Source: Rhododendron vialii (lineage: Eukaryota; Streptophyta; Magnoliopsida; Ericales; Ericaceae). From it: 64,000 nucleotides of DNA. The stretch is from contig NC_080569.1 in assembly GCF_030253575.1 (NCBI RefSeq), positions 23,120,001-23,184,000 on the forward strand, in the 5' to 3' direction. Shown piece by piece: positions 35,324-47,997 of the stretch; the first letter of the stretch is position 1, and each line of letters opens with the position of its first letter. The position numbers were made by a program, and so were the translations under genes. The notes under the pieces were generated by a model. It was not told the DNA's origin. It did not search any database and saw only the letters and a program-made list of their open reading frames with translations.

Positions 35324-36155
35324 TAAGTTTCAAACACTAGCTACAAACTCTTCATTTATTGTTTTTGAAAAGATCAACTCTCTTTTTTTTTTTTGGACAG
35401 AAATAACCCAATCAAACATACATTTTCCCTCCCAAAAAACTTTCGGCTTCCCTCATTCCCTCCCAAAAGTAATTGATTTCTCTGTCCCATTCAAATGAAC
35501 CACCAGTGGGTGAAGGCTTGGATAAAACTGGCCGGGTAGGTTTGTGTAGTCAACTACTTTTTCCTTTTTCCCTCCACAGTTCATTTGGCTCCCTCCATTT
35601 TTTGCCAGTAAAAACAGAGAAAAACATGGCTGGAGAGTTTGTTGATTTGGCCAGAGAAAAAACATTGTGGACTTTGCAAGCATATATCTCTACCAGTCCG
35701 GAGAAGGAGAACGCTACATTCTCAAATCGAGCAAATAAAAGGGAAAAAATGACTTCAACGTACAACTGTAGAGTTGAACCCTGTTTTTTGTTTGAAATAT
35801 TAGATTAAAGTTTTCGGAAGAATCATACATGATTTTGGATGTTAATTTCAATCTTATGAAGGTTCTAAGTATTGAATATATATCTGATGAGTTTTTTAGT
35901 TTTTCAAATAATTTTCGATACTGGTCAGAGTGCATGGAAGGTGAAAAGGAATCAATCCGTTAAAAAAAAAAAAAAAAATTCCCATTCAAAAAAAGGTGAA
36001 AAGGAATCCATTAATTTTGGGAGGGGATGAGGGAAGCTGAAAGTTTTTGGAGGGAAGGTGTGTATTTGATTGGGGGTATTTCTGTCCAAAACGAAAAAAG
36101 TTGATCCATTCAAAAATAATAACCGAAGAGTTTATGGCTAGTGTTTGAAACTTAG
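35324..36155. mobile_element. Long-TIR element
   Basis: The left arm 35324-35494 ('taagtttcaaacactagc', 'ggacagaaat', 'cctcccaaaa') returns inverted at 35985-36155 ('ttttgggagg', 'atttctgtcc', 'gctagtgtttgaaactta'). The middle (about 35500-35980) is unrelated unique sequence with a non-significant open frame. A related copy lies at about 60610-60950. Confidence 0.7.
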
Positions 36156-37929
36156 ATTTTCCATACAAAAACAAATAAATGAAGGATAATATATAAGTGT
36201 TTATCATATGCTGAGGGGACATACATTAACAAACCCCAAAAAAGTATTTTGTTATTATACTGTGTTTGGACGAGTTTTTGAGAAATTTTGTATGAGAGTA
36301 ATGATTAAAAGTAGGAGTAATGAGTAGAGAGAGAGATAGAGAGAGAAATGAGAATAATAAATAGAGATAGGTGTAATGAGTGAAAAATAATGATTGAAAG
36401 TATGAATAATAAGTATTTTTTGATTTGGAAATTTTTTTCAAAAAGGAAAACAAACAAGGCATTATAATGCACTTTGTTTTCATTAAAGTCTTGCAGGGCA
36501 TTAATACAAACAGTCCTGCTATCTGCAGAGACAATTTACAGAGAACCACGCAAAGACAAACACGTTTGGCTCCATTTCGGATCTCGAAAAAATCTAGAAA
36601 AATATCCATAAATTTTTGAATATTATTTTATGGGGCTCTGTAAAAAATCAGCTCCAGCGAATATCGGTACGTATTACTTTTGGATTCGTAGGGGCGAAAC
36701 TGATTTTTCTAGATTTTTTTAGGACCCGAAATGGGGTCAAACGCGTTTTTCTCTGCGTGGTTCTCTGTAAATCGTCTCTGCTCTTAGAATTTTTGTAATA
36801 CAAAACAACGTGGGTTTAGCGGATTAAGCTCCGCGATTTCAAAACCCCTACTCTTCAGTCTTCATCCCAATCACATTAATCTATTTACAAATGAAGCCAG
36901 ATACAATTATTATTGTTTATTTTGACAGCATTTTCCCACGATATGAAGATGATTTTTCTATTAGAAAGTCAACTGCAAACATGGTTTGGGTCACCAGCTG
37001 TATCGAGTGCTAATTAGAGTTGCAGCTAACTTGTAAAATGTGCTCTATAAAATAGACCATTAAACTTGATGCCCATTTATTGGGTTTACACCACGTACCC
37101 TCCCGCCGGTTCGACCGCCCCGTTGCCTAGCGGCACCCGTTCCCGTGTCTTCTCGGAGTAAGTTAGAAGCGTTAGATATCTAGCGATTGACTGGAAAGAG
37201 AGGCTAGAGTTGTGAAGGCAGTTCACCGTGGGGTTTTCAGTTCAGTTGTTCAACTTCACCCGTATGAAATGGGTTAAAAGTTAAAACAATCCCTGGGAAA
37301 CAGAGGAACGGGGCGCTCTTGACTATTCCCATATGAGATACCTTTCAGACCAAAAGAGGAAGAAAAAAAAACCAAGTTGTCTTTGCAGCCATATTAAGTG
37401 ATTAACTTCTTTACAGTGGGGTACAAACGTGGGGTTTGCACTGCCATGAGTAGACCCCATCGACAATTTATCACAGTTATAATCTGAACCTCATCTTGTA
37501 GGACCCGCAAAATAGTATATATATGCAAAACATTAGTTTGACCCGACATCGATAGGCATATCAAAAATTAAATTTTGGCTCATAAAATCGACTGCCTGGA
37601 TCATTTAACTTGAAAACTATTGACAGAATCTAGGCCGTCGATTTTATAAACCAAAATTCAGTTTTTGATATGCCTATCGATATTGTCGGGTTAAGCTAAT
37701 TTTTTGCATAAACACACTGCTACAGACCTTATAAGATGAACAACTCATATTATTGCGACAAACTGTCGATGGAGCCCACACACCCCAACCGTAAAGAAGT
37801 TAATCTCCTTTTCCAATTGTTGCTATAAATTCAACAAGTAAAGAAAAAAGTAACTTCATTATGTGTGTTACTACTAAAAGAATCCACATATAATCAAAAG
37901 AATTTCTTTGTAATTTTTTCATAGCTCAA
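36156..37929. other. Region downstream of the peroxidase gene
   Basis: It holds short inverted repeats at about 36535-36780 ('agagaaccacgcaaag' against 'gcgtggttctct') and a foldback at 37400-37805. The peroxidase stop codon is at 37930. No gene was recognised. Confidence 0.5.
37400..37805. mobile_element. Foldback MITE downstream of the peroxidase
   Basis: The ends 'gattaacttctttac' and 'gtaaagaagttaatc' are perfect inverted copies, and the approximately 190-bp arms stay similar inward ('atcgataggcatatcaaaaa' returns inverted). A diverged relative lies at about 42871-43115. Confidence 0.8.
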
Positions 37930-39796
37930 CTAAAATCTTGGAGCCGGCGCTGGACTTGGGTTTTTCACTGGAGCTGCCACTGGACTTGGGGGACTTGGGT
38001 TATTCACTGGAGGAGCAGGTGGACTTGGGTTATTCACTGGAGCTGCCGCTGGACTTGGGTTATTCACTACTCTGCAATTGAGCCTGATTTCCCCCACTTC
38101 TCCAGCAGGTAAAACCTCCTCGGTAGTCATTTTAATCATCGCCTTGGCGAATTTCTTTCGCCAAGTATCGGGTTTTGCAATGTAATCTATTACCATCGCT
38201 AGAGTAGTCGCATTGAACGCTAGCTCTTGATCCAGCTGAAGCACTGCTTTCTTATTAAGCAGTCCTTGGTAGAAACTGTTGGTTAGCAGAAAGGGTGCGG
38301 TTGTATTTTGATTTATGTTCACCTTAGGATCCGCACTTACGTTAGTGTTCGTTTCCAATGATATTGGACAGTTACTCATGAGGAATTGAAGGGTGCCTGG
38401 ATCCATGGTTGGATCAGCCTCGCCGGTTCCTAGAAAGTTGTAGAGGCGGTCCAAGAAAAAGCCGCAATGAGCGAACCCCATCGAATGACCACCTAAAAAA
38501 AAAAAAAAACAGATCAATAGAGAAATATTACCTCCAAACAAGTCTGCAAAAGATTAATGCCAAGAGCATCTCTACAACTTTGTCAAAATAGCTCAAGCTA
38601 ATGGAGATGCTCTAAATAAGAAGGCATTTTATTTGATTTTCGGTGTTATGTGCCTTATCTAGCAACGTAAGTTGAAGTATGTTTCTTACCAAGCAGGGTA
38701 ATCATGTCATCCAAAGTATAACCCTTGGCCTGGAAAGACTGCAAAGCTTGTTCAATAGAGAAAGAAGGCCCAGGCATATTAACTTCTTCCAATTTGGAAA
38801 TAGTCCCATCTAGTCGCCCCGTTAGTAGATCATAAGCCGATGCTCCGGTAAAGTTACAGCCTTCCCGTACTGCCATTGCCAGTATATCTGCACATGAAAC
38901 AATCCCTGGGCATTGCGCCTCTACTGCTGCTTTGATTGTGTCGATCTCGTCGAATCCTCTCAAGGTAAGATTCGGAGGAGCCTCTTTTTCTGCTGTGTTG
39001 TCAGCTGTGCTGTCTATGAGAACAGATCCATCACATCCCTGCAATGTGAATCAAATTAAAATGTTATTGTAATTCGATACAAACAGAATTTTTCCACAAC
39101 CATTTCATGTAGTACACTATGATCTTTTGTTTTTCATTTTTCGAAACGAAACACCCATCATTGTAGCTCATATAATTACCAGAAAAAAAAAAAAACCCAC
39201 GGAAAACTCATTTGCTGTTTTTTTTGGTATGAAATTCCTAACTGTGTCCGATTTTGTGTATCCGATTATAGCACTTAATCTGTTCTGGAGTCCAATTTTG
39301 TTCATCGCTCATAGATGGTGACCAAAACCTTATGTCATGATGAATTTTTAACCACTTGTAAGGAAGGCAAAACAAAATCCATGCACATTGAAGTAACTCT
39401 CAAATCCCCATACTACGAATTATCGGAACCATTTGATTAAAAGGTCATGATTTATGCTTAATGTACTTTTGGTAAACTTGTATATGCATGTCTTTACCGA
39501 AAAACATATGTATATGCAGCCAGCGTAAGGCAGAACGAAGAAAAGGGAAAGAGAGAATGTTGTTGGAAGAGGCTGCTGAGAGCACTTACTCGAGTCCAAC
39601 AGTCATGAAATTGTAGACGGAGCAAACCAGCCGGCAGAGTTGGATCTGCGGCAAAAAGCTGCCGCGATACAGTGTGGACAATAGCCTCCGCGAGTGGGCA
39701 TGAATTTCGGTAGAAATGTATTTCTAGCTGGCATACCGTTCTGTTTACTAGTAGTGTTAGTGTTAGCATTAGAACAGCCAAGAGAAAAGCTTCCAT
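37930..39796 (-). CDS. Secreted class III peroxidase with Pro-rich tail
   Basis: Haem peroxidase of the secretory pathway (apoplast or vacuole), oxidising phenolics with H2O2. Exons are 39796-39590, 39038-38690 and 38492-37930, giving 372 residues. The ATG at 39796 is chosen because it starts a signal peptide (MEAFLLAVLMLTLTLLVNRT). Mature sequence features are R60 and distal H64 in RLQFHDCW, C66/C71 of the conserved bridge, GFDEIDTIKAAVE, SCADILAMA, and proximal H188 in GGHSMGFAHC. Two positions are unusual: Trp instead of Phe after FHDC, and GGHSMG where GxHTIG is usual. After the last conserved Cys the protein continues for about 45 residues (328-372) as a Pro/Ser/Asn-rich tail of imperfect VNNPSPPAPP repeats. 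Such a tail is not part of the standard domain and suggests wall association or propeptide function. It looks intact. Confidence 0.9.
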
Positions 39797-41321
39797 TCGG
39801 GAGAAATGTTCAGCTCTTTCTGGGGGAACTGGTCGGTGCAAGATATGGAGTACCGAGCTCTTATATCACATTCCAACGCAGTAATAATTGGGGAAGCTGG
39901 ATCCAGTTTGCTGGGTCCGAATACCGAATTTTAGAGGCAAAAAAAAAAAAAAACAATTGAAGGAAGGTTGAAGAGTAATGTTGTTAATTAAAATAACTAT
40001 ATATATTCGTTCATCGGTTTCAGATTCTTTAGAATGCTGTGTACAAAACTAGAGGATTTTCTGGGGATTTAATTCTCGAATTTTACGTGCACATGGGTTG
40101 CATGGATTGGCGTGAACCGCGTCAAGGACAGTGCTGCAGAGAGTTTATAAAAAGTTTAAGTGATTCCCATATGGTGCATTGAGAACCAGTACATGTATTA
40201 TGCCCGCTACTGTTCTAAACAGAGAGGTGCTGACTGCTGCGTTTGGTTCCGCAGTTATCTGGGGAGCACTTTCTATGTGGAAAATATTTTCCCTTCATTC
40301 AATAGTTCACATATGTTTGTTATTTTTGACCGGCAAAAGATTAACAACGAATCTGTAACATAGATTGAGGAAACAGATTGGTCCGGATGATTACTACACC
40401 CTTGTAGTGATCACTTGCTTACTACAAGATCTCTGGGTCCGGTTTGCGACGGCTAGGGGTGGTGGGTGGTCATTGGCAGTCTCAGAGCCATTGCACCCCC
40501 AGATTTTGATAAATTTCTTTGAGGACCCATATGCATTTGGGTATTAACAAATACTAGTAGCATTTAGCGACTCAAAATAATTAAGTTTGTAGGTAAGCCT
40601 CTTCACAAGTAGAATAATTTTATCCTTCAAAAGCTAGATGCTTGTTTTAGATGTCTCACCTTGGTACAATTCTTCGTCTGGACTCTGCCACAGTGGATGG
40701 TGGTGGTGGTGGTGGTGGATGTGCATGAATAGTATAGAAGTGGAGGTATGATGGTAGCGCTTATTTTAAAATCGTTGTGCACCCTTAAAAAGTAAAGGGA
40801 AAGTTACGCCAAAATCAACTCATTTTCGGTTAATAGACAAAAATAGTTTTCATTGACGCTTATTTTATATTGCACCAAACATGATAAAATATTCTCTTCA
40901 GAAAATTTATTCTGCTTTAAAAAAAAAAAAAAACTAATTTTCTCTTGAGCTTTAGGTTTAGCATTCCTCATAAAATTTAGTCAAACATTAAAAGGATAGA
41001 AGAAAACCCATGTGAGATCTTCATAACTTGCACATTCAGTTGGACCGGAGTCGTAAATCTACATGTTTTATAATTAAATATTGATTATGGAAAATCAATA
41101 GTCAACTAAGGAAAGTAGCGCTTCGAGAAGCGTTGCCAGTTTGGAGCATTACGAAGTGGAATGTGAAATTAGGTTCTTTCCGGAACATCTTTTTAAAAAA
41201 AAAAAATTTATTTTATTCTTATTTAATTTTTTTTTTGTACTTATTAATTTTGCGCCGGGGTGTTTTGGGCTTTATCTTGGATATTTTAAAAAATATTTGG
41301 GTAAAAGTCATATTTTTTTTA
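39797..41321. other. Peroxidase upstream region
   Basis: Likely holds the peroxidase promoter. About 40698-40720 is a short (GGT)n run. No other gene was recognised. Confidence 0.45.
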
Positions 41322-42286
41322 GGGAAAAAAAATCGAAATGATCCCTGTAGTTTAGTATTTGTATCAACTTGGTCCCTGCAGTTTGAATTGGCTCGATTTA
41401 CACTCTGTAGTTTCTATTTTGTTCTAACTTGGTCCAATTACTAACTGTCGTTAGCCTCCGTTAACCCTAGACACAAATGGGTCCCTTTTCTAGTGAATTA
41501 CCGAACCCTTTCTTCTCTAACTTTGCAAACCTAAAGCTTTTTCCTAAAAAGCAAAACGAAATCATTTTTTTCTAAAAATCGAGTTTTCTGGCCCATGTTC
41601 TTTTTTCTAAAATACTTGAATTATTCTTCCAATATTCAAGAGGTGACCAGGCACACCTAAACTCTACGCGGTGGAGACTCTAAGTTATTTTCTAAACCTC
41701 TTTTGTATCTCAAACTATGGCCGGACCTGATTCTCCTTTGCCCAGAGATATGTAGGCAGCTTGATGAAAGCTCGGTCCCTTTTTAAAATAAAACCCACTT
41801 CATTTTCTAAAATTCAAACCTTTTTTAAAAATATTCGAACACCTTTTATAGAACACAAAATTTCTCATTTTTCCTTTCTTTTCAAGAACCATGTCGCAAT
41901 CCATAGGAATCGAATCACTTATTCAGGCCCTAATCCCTCTCACTCCTTTCCCTGAAGGCGAACGAGACACGTTTTGGTTGAAATTAAAATCTCAGACGTG
42001 ACAAATGGAGAATGGAAGCCGTGAAAAAAGAGAGAGAAGGGAACAATGAGGCTCTATGTTTTGGTTCAGAGGTATATTTGGATAAGAGGAGAATGACAGA
42101 TTATGGTTTTAACCCTAGAAAAGGGGTTCATTCGTGTTTGGGGTTAACGGAGTCTAACGGTAGTTAGTAATTGGACCAAGTTGAAACAAAATGAAAATTA
42201 CAGAGTGTAAATCGAGTCAATTCAAACTGCAGAGACCAAGTTGACATAAATACTAAACTACAAGGACCATTTTGATTTTTTTTCCC
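41322..42286. mobile_element. MULE-like long-TIR element, non-autonomous
   Basis: Ends of about 180 bp are inverted copies: 'gggaaaaaaaatcgaaatg' on the left against 'attttgattttttttccc' on the right, with 'gatccctgtagtttagta' and 'cgttaaccc' text returning inverted. The flanks tttttttta and ttgttttta match at 8 of 9 positions, compatible with a 9-bp target duplication. The approximately 600-bp interior has no transposase. Confidence 0.75.
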
Positions 42287-44117
42287 TTGTTTTTATTTTT
42301 TCAGTTCGTCTTGACAATACAAATCAATAATTCAAAAAAGTTAGGCGCAAAATCAAAAAGCACAGGGGAAAAAATGAATAAGGACAAAACAAGAAAAAGT
42401 CTAAAAATCTTAACGGAACTTAGCCTAATTAACACTTAATTAATTAGTGATTTTAAAGGAATTTCAAATTTTACCCCCAGGTTACAAGGTTCAGGGTACC
42501 AATTCTACCATTGAGATATATTTGTACTACCTAGACAGGTCACCACATTGAGCCCTGCCTCAGAATATACAACGTACAGGCCACGGCCTTTAGAGATCAA
42601 ACTCATTGTTTTTGTCCAATGTTAATTAGTACTACATTTACTGAAATTCTGTCGAATACGGGGTTGTCGAACGATCGAAACAGCTCCGTACTGAAATTGA
42701 AAATTGTTATCGCCAATTAGAAACGAATTTATGTGGTTTGGGTTGAAACTTGTAAAGCACCACGCGCAAAGAAATCATTCTGGCCGGATGAGCCAGATAG
42801 AATGGGTTCTCCGCCAGCGCTTTTCGTGGGTTTTCTTCACATATTTTTTTGGATAATTCAAATTGTACATTTTGTAGGGTCTGTAAAATAATGTATATAT
42901 GCAAAAGAATAATTTGTCCGGACATAGATAAGTATATCAAAAGTTGAGTTCTAGACGAAAAAATGGACGGCCTGGATCTGTCAACTGTTTTTTAAGTTAA
43001 TAAACTGTCCACAGCCGTTCATTTTTTCGCCCAAAAACTCAACTTTTAACATACCTATTGATGTCCAGACAAACTGTCCACAGATGAACGGTTTGGATTA
43101 CCCCGTAAAATACGCGAAGACAGTGAGGTCATTAGTTCAACTTCTATGGTGAGGGAGTTAACACCCTTTGTGACGAGAAGGGTCCTGTTGGGATGGGTTT
43201 GGGGAAACATAGATTCTTAAATGATAAACACTTTGTTTGGTTTACATTTAAGAAAATTATTTTTGATGTAATGAATGATAATGAGTGGAGAGAGATAGAA
43301 TGATAGATTTATTGAAAATAGTGCGGAGAGTAAAAAGTTACTCTAAAAAATGAGAACCAAGCGGAATGAAAATCATTAATGAAAGAAGAAAGTACAGTGA
43401 GCTTAGAACATCCATTTAACTCATTAGAAAATCAAATACTAACGCTCCTAAAGGCCTCTTTCTCAACGAAAAGCCCAAACCCGGTGGGAAGGAGCCCAGT
43501 ACTAATAAACAGGCCGGACCCTTCAATCCTAGCCGTCCATCTCTTCTTCCCCACATGTAGATTAAAAAATAAACATATTATCAAACATTTATTCAAGAAT
43601 TACGTTAACTCTACTAGCTCTATTAACCAGTTATATATACAAAAATTTTAATATATATCATAATTATTCTCGACAACAGTACATAAGATGTTATAATTAT
43701 TCTCGGCAAGATTTTATATTTTGGCCAAGCAAGATTAAACCAACGCATAAATACATTAGTAATACTTTGAGTCGGGAATTTTTGAGTAGGTTCACATGGA
43801 TTTTTTAGAGCACGATACCAATATCAATAGATTATTATTTTTCTCTCTGTTTTTCTAATTTTTCATTAAGAATGTGTACCTTGTTTTAGCACTTAAAACA
43901 GAATAAATTTATCACTTAAAGCTGAATGAATTAAGTAATAAGTGATTAAGTAGATTTGGTAATCACATTTTACATTACTTTAAAAGATTAAATGTCTCCA
44001 GGGTCGGCCCAATGAGAAGGCCCAAGAGGCCGCCGCCTTGGGCCTCCACATTTTGGGCAAAATATGGGACACCCTTTCCTAGATAAGTATATATATTTTA
44101 TGTGTGCAATTATAATA
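42287..44117. other. Repeat-rich intergenic DNA
   Basis: About 42871-43115 is a foldback relative of 37400-37805 ('atcaaaagttgagttc' against 'aactcaacttttaac'). The rest is AT-rich, with no gene recognised. Confidence 0.5.
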
Positions 44118-44200
44118 CAAAATCCTTTGGTGGTTCAATGGTAAAGTGTTTGCTCTTTCACATAAGATGCCTAAGTTCAAATCCTAGTAGGCTACTTTTT
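44118..44200 (+). mobile_element. tRNA-derived SINE-like head
   Basis: An A-box-like 'tggttcaatggt' at about 44133 is followed by a B-box-like 'agttcaaatcct' at about 44173. The flanks do not form an acceptor stem, so this is more likely a SINE head than a tRNA gene. Confidence 0.4.
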
Positions 44201-44439
44201 TGTAGTGTCTTTTTGCCAAAAAAATTTCCTCCTATCATACAAATTAGGGCTGCGGTAATTCAAACCTGAGTCCACTGAATATTATTGCAACCGTACAAGC
44301 CATTAAGGCCGAAATTATCATGTTCAATAGTATGAATGAAAACTATATATAGAAACGTATTTTTGTTTATTGTTTTTAAATTAGATAAAAGTAAAGTAGC
44401 TTTGAGTTACTTAATCCTAACTGAATCCATGAGTGCATT

Positions 44440-44835
44440 CAACCATTACCAACTTCCACCACTACCCTCCACGCTGCCACCACTATCATTGTCATCATCA
44501 CTACCACCACTCCCCACCATTTTGCCTTATCACCACCCCCATCATTCCCATCGCCGTCGAAACTACCACTCCACCACTAATACAAATACTCAGTCGTCGT
44601 CACTATCATCGCCACCACAGCTACCACCATAACCTCCACAACCACTACATAACCACTCCACCATTACCAACATTCCACCATCGCCAATCCACCACCACTA
44701 CCACGACCATTCCACCAACACTAGCACTCCACCACCGCCAATAATATATCCACCACTGCCACTACCACTGCCACCACAATCACCACTCTATCGTCTCGCC
44801 ATCACAATCATTACTCCACTACTACCAAAAATACA
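44440..44835. repeat. CCA/CAC-rich low-complexity tract
   Basis: About 400 bp is dominated by CCA, CAC and TCA triplets. Overlapping open frames give His/Pro/Thr-rich or Ser/Leu/Pro-rich low-complexity peptides with no domain, so I do not call a gene. Confidence 0.8.
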
Positions 44836-46110
44836 TGGTGACGAGTAATGAAATTAAAAGAGAATCACTATAACTAATTGAACCAGTGGAAGAGCCACTC
44901 AAGGCCCACTGGTGGCACAGACCCCCACTGCAATTTTTTTCCCGTTTCAGTTTCAGTTTTTTTTTTTTGAAATTTTTTTGTTTTAGTTTCAGTTGAATCA
45001 ATTGCTGCTTATATAGTTGAGCTAATTAGTTCACACAACTACACGCATGTCAAAGATATTTTGTTCAATAAATGAAAATAGTCAATAACTAGGTCCCACT
45101 TCAATATTCAAAGTTATTTTTTAATGTTTTAACCTCTTAAAAGTTTATGTAAAAATATATCTCAATTAGACATCCATAAATACTTAATCACACTATCTAA
45201 TTTTTTTGTTGCAAGATCATGTTATTCGATCAAATACTCAACAAAATGAGAATGGACCTGCTTGAATTGTTACAAAAAGAAGCCTCACAAAATGATATTT
45301 TTGATCATCGAAGTAAAAAATCATGCATGCATGAACTTTACAAAAAGTTCATGCATGATTTTTCAGAACACATTTATCTTGAAGCAAATGTGTCTCATCC
45401 AGTGTACGGACTTTACATTCATTTTAAAATAAATGTGAAAAAATATTTATCTCAATTGTAAATTAGTTTACGTCGAATCAGTCAAAGGACCGAATAAAAC
45501 CATCTTAGCATATTAGCTTATTCTACTAGAACACAGAGGACATGTAGTAATTATATCCAGTTTTTTAAATAAAAAGTCATCTCTCTTTAGATCCCCTCAA
45601 GCCCAAATCATAGCTTGGCTTTGCAAATAACCATCAGAAATTAAAACGTTGCAAAAGTAAAAGCAATTTTCTCATATTCAATATAACACACACGAGGAAA
45701 TCTTCTTAACTGCTCCGCCGTTAATATATAGTTATTCATGAAGTATCGAGATCGTTCAAAAGTGTTTTGAACAGCCGCGATTTACCACTGTTGTTAAGAG
45801 TTTACGCATTCACGGCTAGGCCGTGAATAAGTTTCCCTCTAACACATATATGCATTTTAGTTAGACTTCGTATATATTCTTCCATGCAATGTAGGCAAGC
45901 TATACACCTCCCTATGTACAGGAAACTATAGAGAACACTCATTCCTTTCTTTCCCCATCCAAAGGGTCAAAGTGATCACGTTGTAGCCTTTTTTCCTTTC
46001 TTTCCCCCCCTTCTAAAATCATAATAAAACCCCCACACCAAAGGGCTCTCTGTTCATCGATCAATCTTAACTCTAACATTACTCCAATATTCTCTCTCCC
46101 AAAAAAAAAA
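44836..46110. other. Upstream region of the first NDR1/HIN1-like gene
   Basis: It contains a short strong hairpin at about 45317-45364 ('aaaatcatgcatg' returning as 'catgcatgatttt') and the presumed promoter. The A-run just before the ATG at 46111 lies in the leader. Confidence 0.45.
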
Positions 46111-46791
46111 ATGCACTCGCAAGATCAAGTACCGGTTCATATAAACCACCAAGAGGACCGCCAATTCAGACGGCACCACACGCGCCACTACTACATGCAG
46201 CGCGTGCAAGAAAGCCTTGCCAAAAGGGTCTCCAAATTAATATGCGGGGTCTTTCTCACCTTGCTTCTCATCGTGGGCGTCATCGTGTTCATCACGTGGC
46301 TCAGCTTACGCCCGCACAGGCCCAGGTTCCACGTCAGCGACTTTTCGATCCCGGCCCTGGCCCTGGCCCAGCCGAGCGGGTTCGAAGACGCCCAGGTGAT
46401 CTTCAACGTGACGGACCGCAACCCGAACCAGCACATCGGGATTTACTACGAGGCAATGCAGGTGACCCTGTACTATCAGGACCAAGGCATTGGCGGGACC
46501 TCCCTGCTGTTCCCGTTCTACCAAGGGTCGAAAAATACAACGGTGCTTTACGGCGTGCTGAGTGGGGCCACGTTGACGGTGAATAACGGGCGTTGGACGG
46601 AGTTCCAGAAGGACAAGGCACAGGGGGTGGTGGTCTTCCGTCTTCAGTTAACGTCGACCATCCGGTTCAAGGTGACCACGTGGAAAAGCAAGCGCCACAA
46701 GATGCATGCCAACTGTGATGTCGGGGTGGGCCCTGATGGTTCGATTTTGGCAATTTACAGAGATAAGAGATGCCCAGTTTATTTTTCGTAA
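46111..46791 (+). CDS. NDR1/HIN1-like (LEA2) membrane protein 1
   Basis: Single-exon gene, 226 residues. NDR1/HIN1-like proteins are membrane-anchored LEA2-fold proteins tied to defence and stress. The His/Arg-rich N-terminus (residues 1-42) is cytosolic by family precedent. One transmembrane helix lies at about 43-65 (GVFLTLLLIVGVIVFITWL), followed by the family motif WLSLRPHRPRFHV. The LEA2 domain has DRNPN at 102-106 (family NPN motif), IGIYYEAM and a PFYQGSKNT segment. It is much richer in G/C at third codon positions than the three downstream paralogues, so it is an older, separate branch. The ATG follows an A-run leader. A foldback element begins about 25 bp after the stop. Confidence 0.92.
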   Translation: MHSQDQVPVHINHQEDRQFRRHHTRHYYMQRVQESLAKRVSKLICGVFLTLLLIVGVIVFITWLSLRPHRPRFHVSDFSIPALALAQPSGFEDAQVIFNVTDRNPNQHIGIYYEAMQVTLYYQDQGIGGTSLLFPFYQGSKNTTVLYGVLSGATLTVNNGRWTEFQKDKAQGVVVFRLQLTSTIRFKVTTWKSKRHKMHANCDVGVGPDGSILAIYRDKRCPVYFS

Positions 46792-46813
46792 CGAAAGTGT
46801 TAGGGTACATAAA

Positions 46814-46930
46814 AGAAATACATGAAAGTATTCATGAAAGATATATGAACGGATCAGATTCACAATCCAGATTCACATCAGTGTAAATTTGGACCGTTCA
46901 TGTGTCTTCCATGAACGTTTTCATGTATTT
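46814..46930. repeat. Foldback in the 3' flank of gene 1
   Basis: 'aaatacatgaaag' and 'atgaacgg' on the left return as 'ccgttcatg' and 'catgtattt' on the right. It probably lies within the 3' UTR. Confidence 0.65.
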
Positions 46931-47997
46931 GTTTCACGCACTATATCAACCCTCTTCACGTAATGATTGTTAAGAGCTTAACACTGGGCTTGCCAGAGCT
47001 CGAGGTACAACTGCTTTTATAGTCTTTGAAGATCTTTGAATTATTAATTTACGAGACCTCTTCTACTTTTGTACCCTTGTAATAGTGCAAAAAAAGAAAA
47101 GGAGCTCATCTTTCATCTTCGTTTTAGACCTAGAAAAATCAGGACCGGCTTTGTAATTGTTTAATTGTTGTACATTGTACAATAATTTGTTTAATTGTTG
47201 TTAATGATGCATTGTCTAAGGATTTATAATTCACTTGGCTCTGCAGTTTGAAAAACAAAACATGCAAGCTGAAGGAATCTCCTTGTGACACTTTTTCCTT
47301 ATTTATTTGCCTTTTATCCTTATGATGAAGCTGTGCCTAATCAGAAAGCATGTTAATAAAGGGGTAATTATTTCAAACAAAACATATATAGTGGATTTCC
47401 ACCGCATATTGTTCACTTTTTGCTTGACTTTTCAGATACGTTGGAAGTTACGATTTCGGGGTGGAAAACAAAAAAACAAAATCGGATTAATATGGAAAAT
47501 AAAATAAAATTAATAAGTGTTCATTTTTTTTTTTATCAGAATAAGTGTTCATTTGTTGCTTCACTTCTAAGCTATGTTAGAAAGTGAACTCAATGCATAC
47601 AATCACAATCCAAAAGTGAAGTAGGGTTGGCATGGGTTGTGATTGGGTGCATTAAGTTCACTTTCTAACATTTCTAGTGGGGCTCTTTAACGCCAGAAAT
47701 GAGCCACATCAGCCGATTTGTGAGGGAAATTGATGGAAGCTAAAGGCAGGTGCCTCAATTTGGTGACTTTGAAAGTCCAGATGTTTAATTGAAATAAAGG
47801 GAAGTTCAAGTGTTTCGGTGACATTGGAGTAAAAATTCAGGTGTCATTTTAAAATTTTCCCAAACAAAAATGAAAACAAAGTAATATGAAAATAAAATTT
47901 TTTTAAAAAAGTAACTTACTGTTGATTTTGCAAAGAAAATGAATAGATACTTTTTTTCAGAAAGTAGTTATTTCACTTTCCAACTCAAATACTAGTA

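Noticed and set aside
35473..35808. Open frame of 111 codons
   Set aside because: It spans the arm and interior of the long-TIR element and shows no recognisable domain.
38563..38616. Tiny MITE in peroxidase intron 2
   Set aside because: 'gagcatctc' and 'gagatgctc' ends are present 50 bp apart, but no clear target duplication was seen. At most it is a deletion remnant.
44118..44200. tRNA gene
   Set aside because: Box-like motifs only; no clover-leaf closing stem and no plausible anticodon arm.
44336..44744. Overlapping His/Pro/Thr-rich open frames
   Set aside because: They are translations of a CCA/CAC triplet tract. No domain, no splice context, and two frames are equally open.
46191..46621. 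Long antisense and alternative-frame ORFs over the first NDR1/HIN1-like gene
   Set aside because: Shadows caused by the high GC content at third positions of the true gene.
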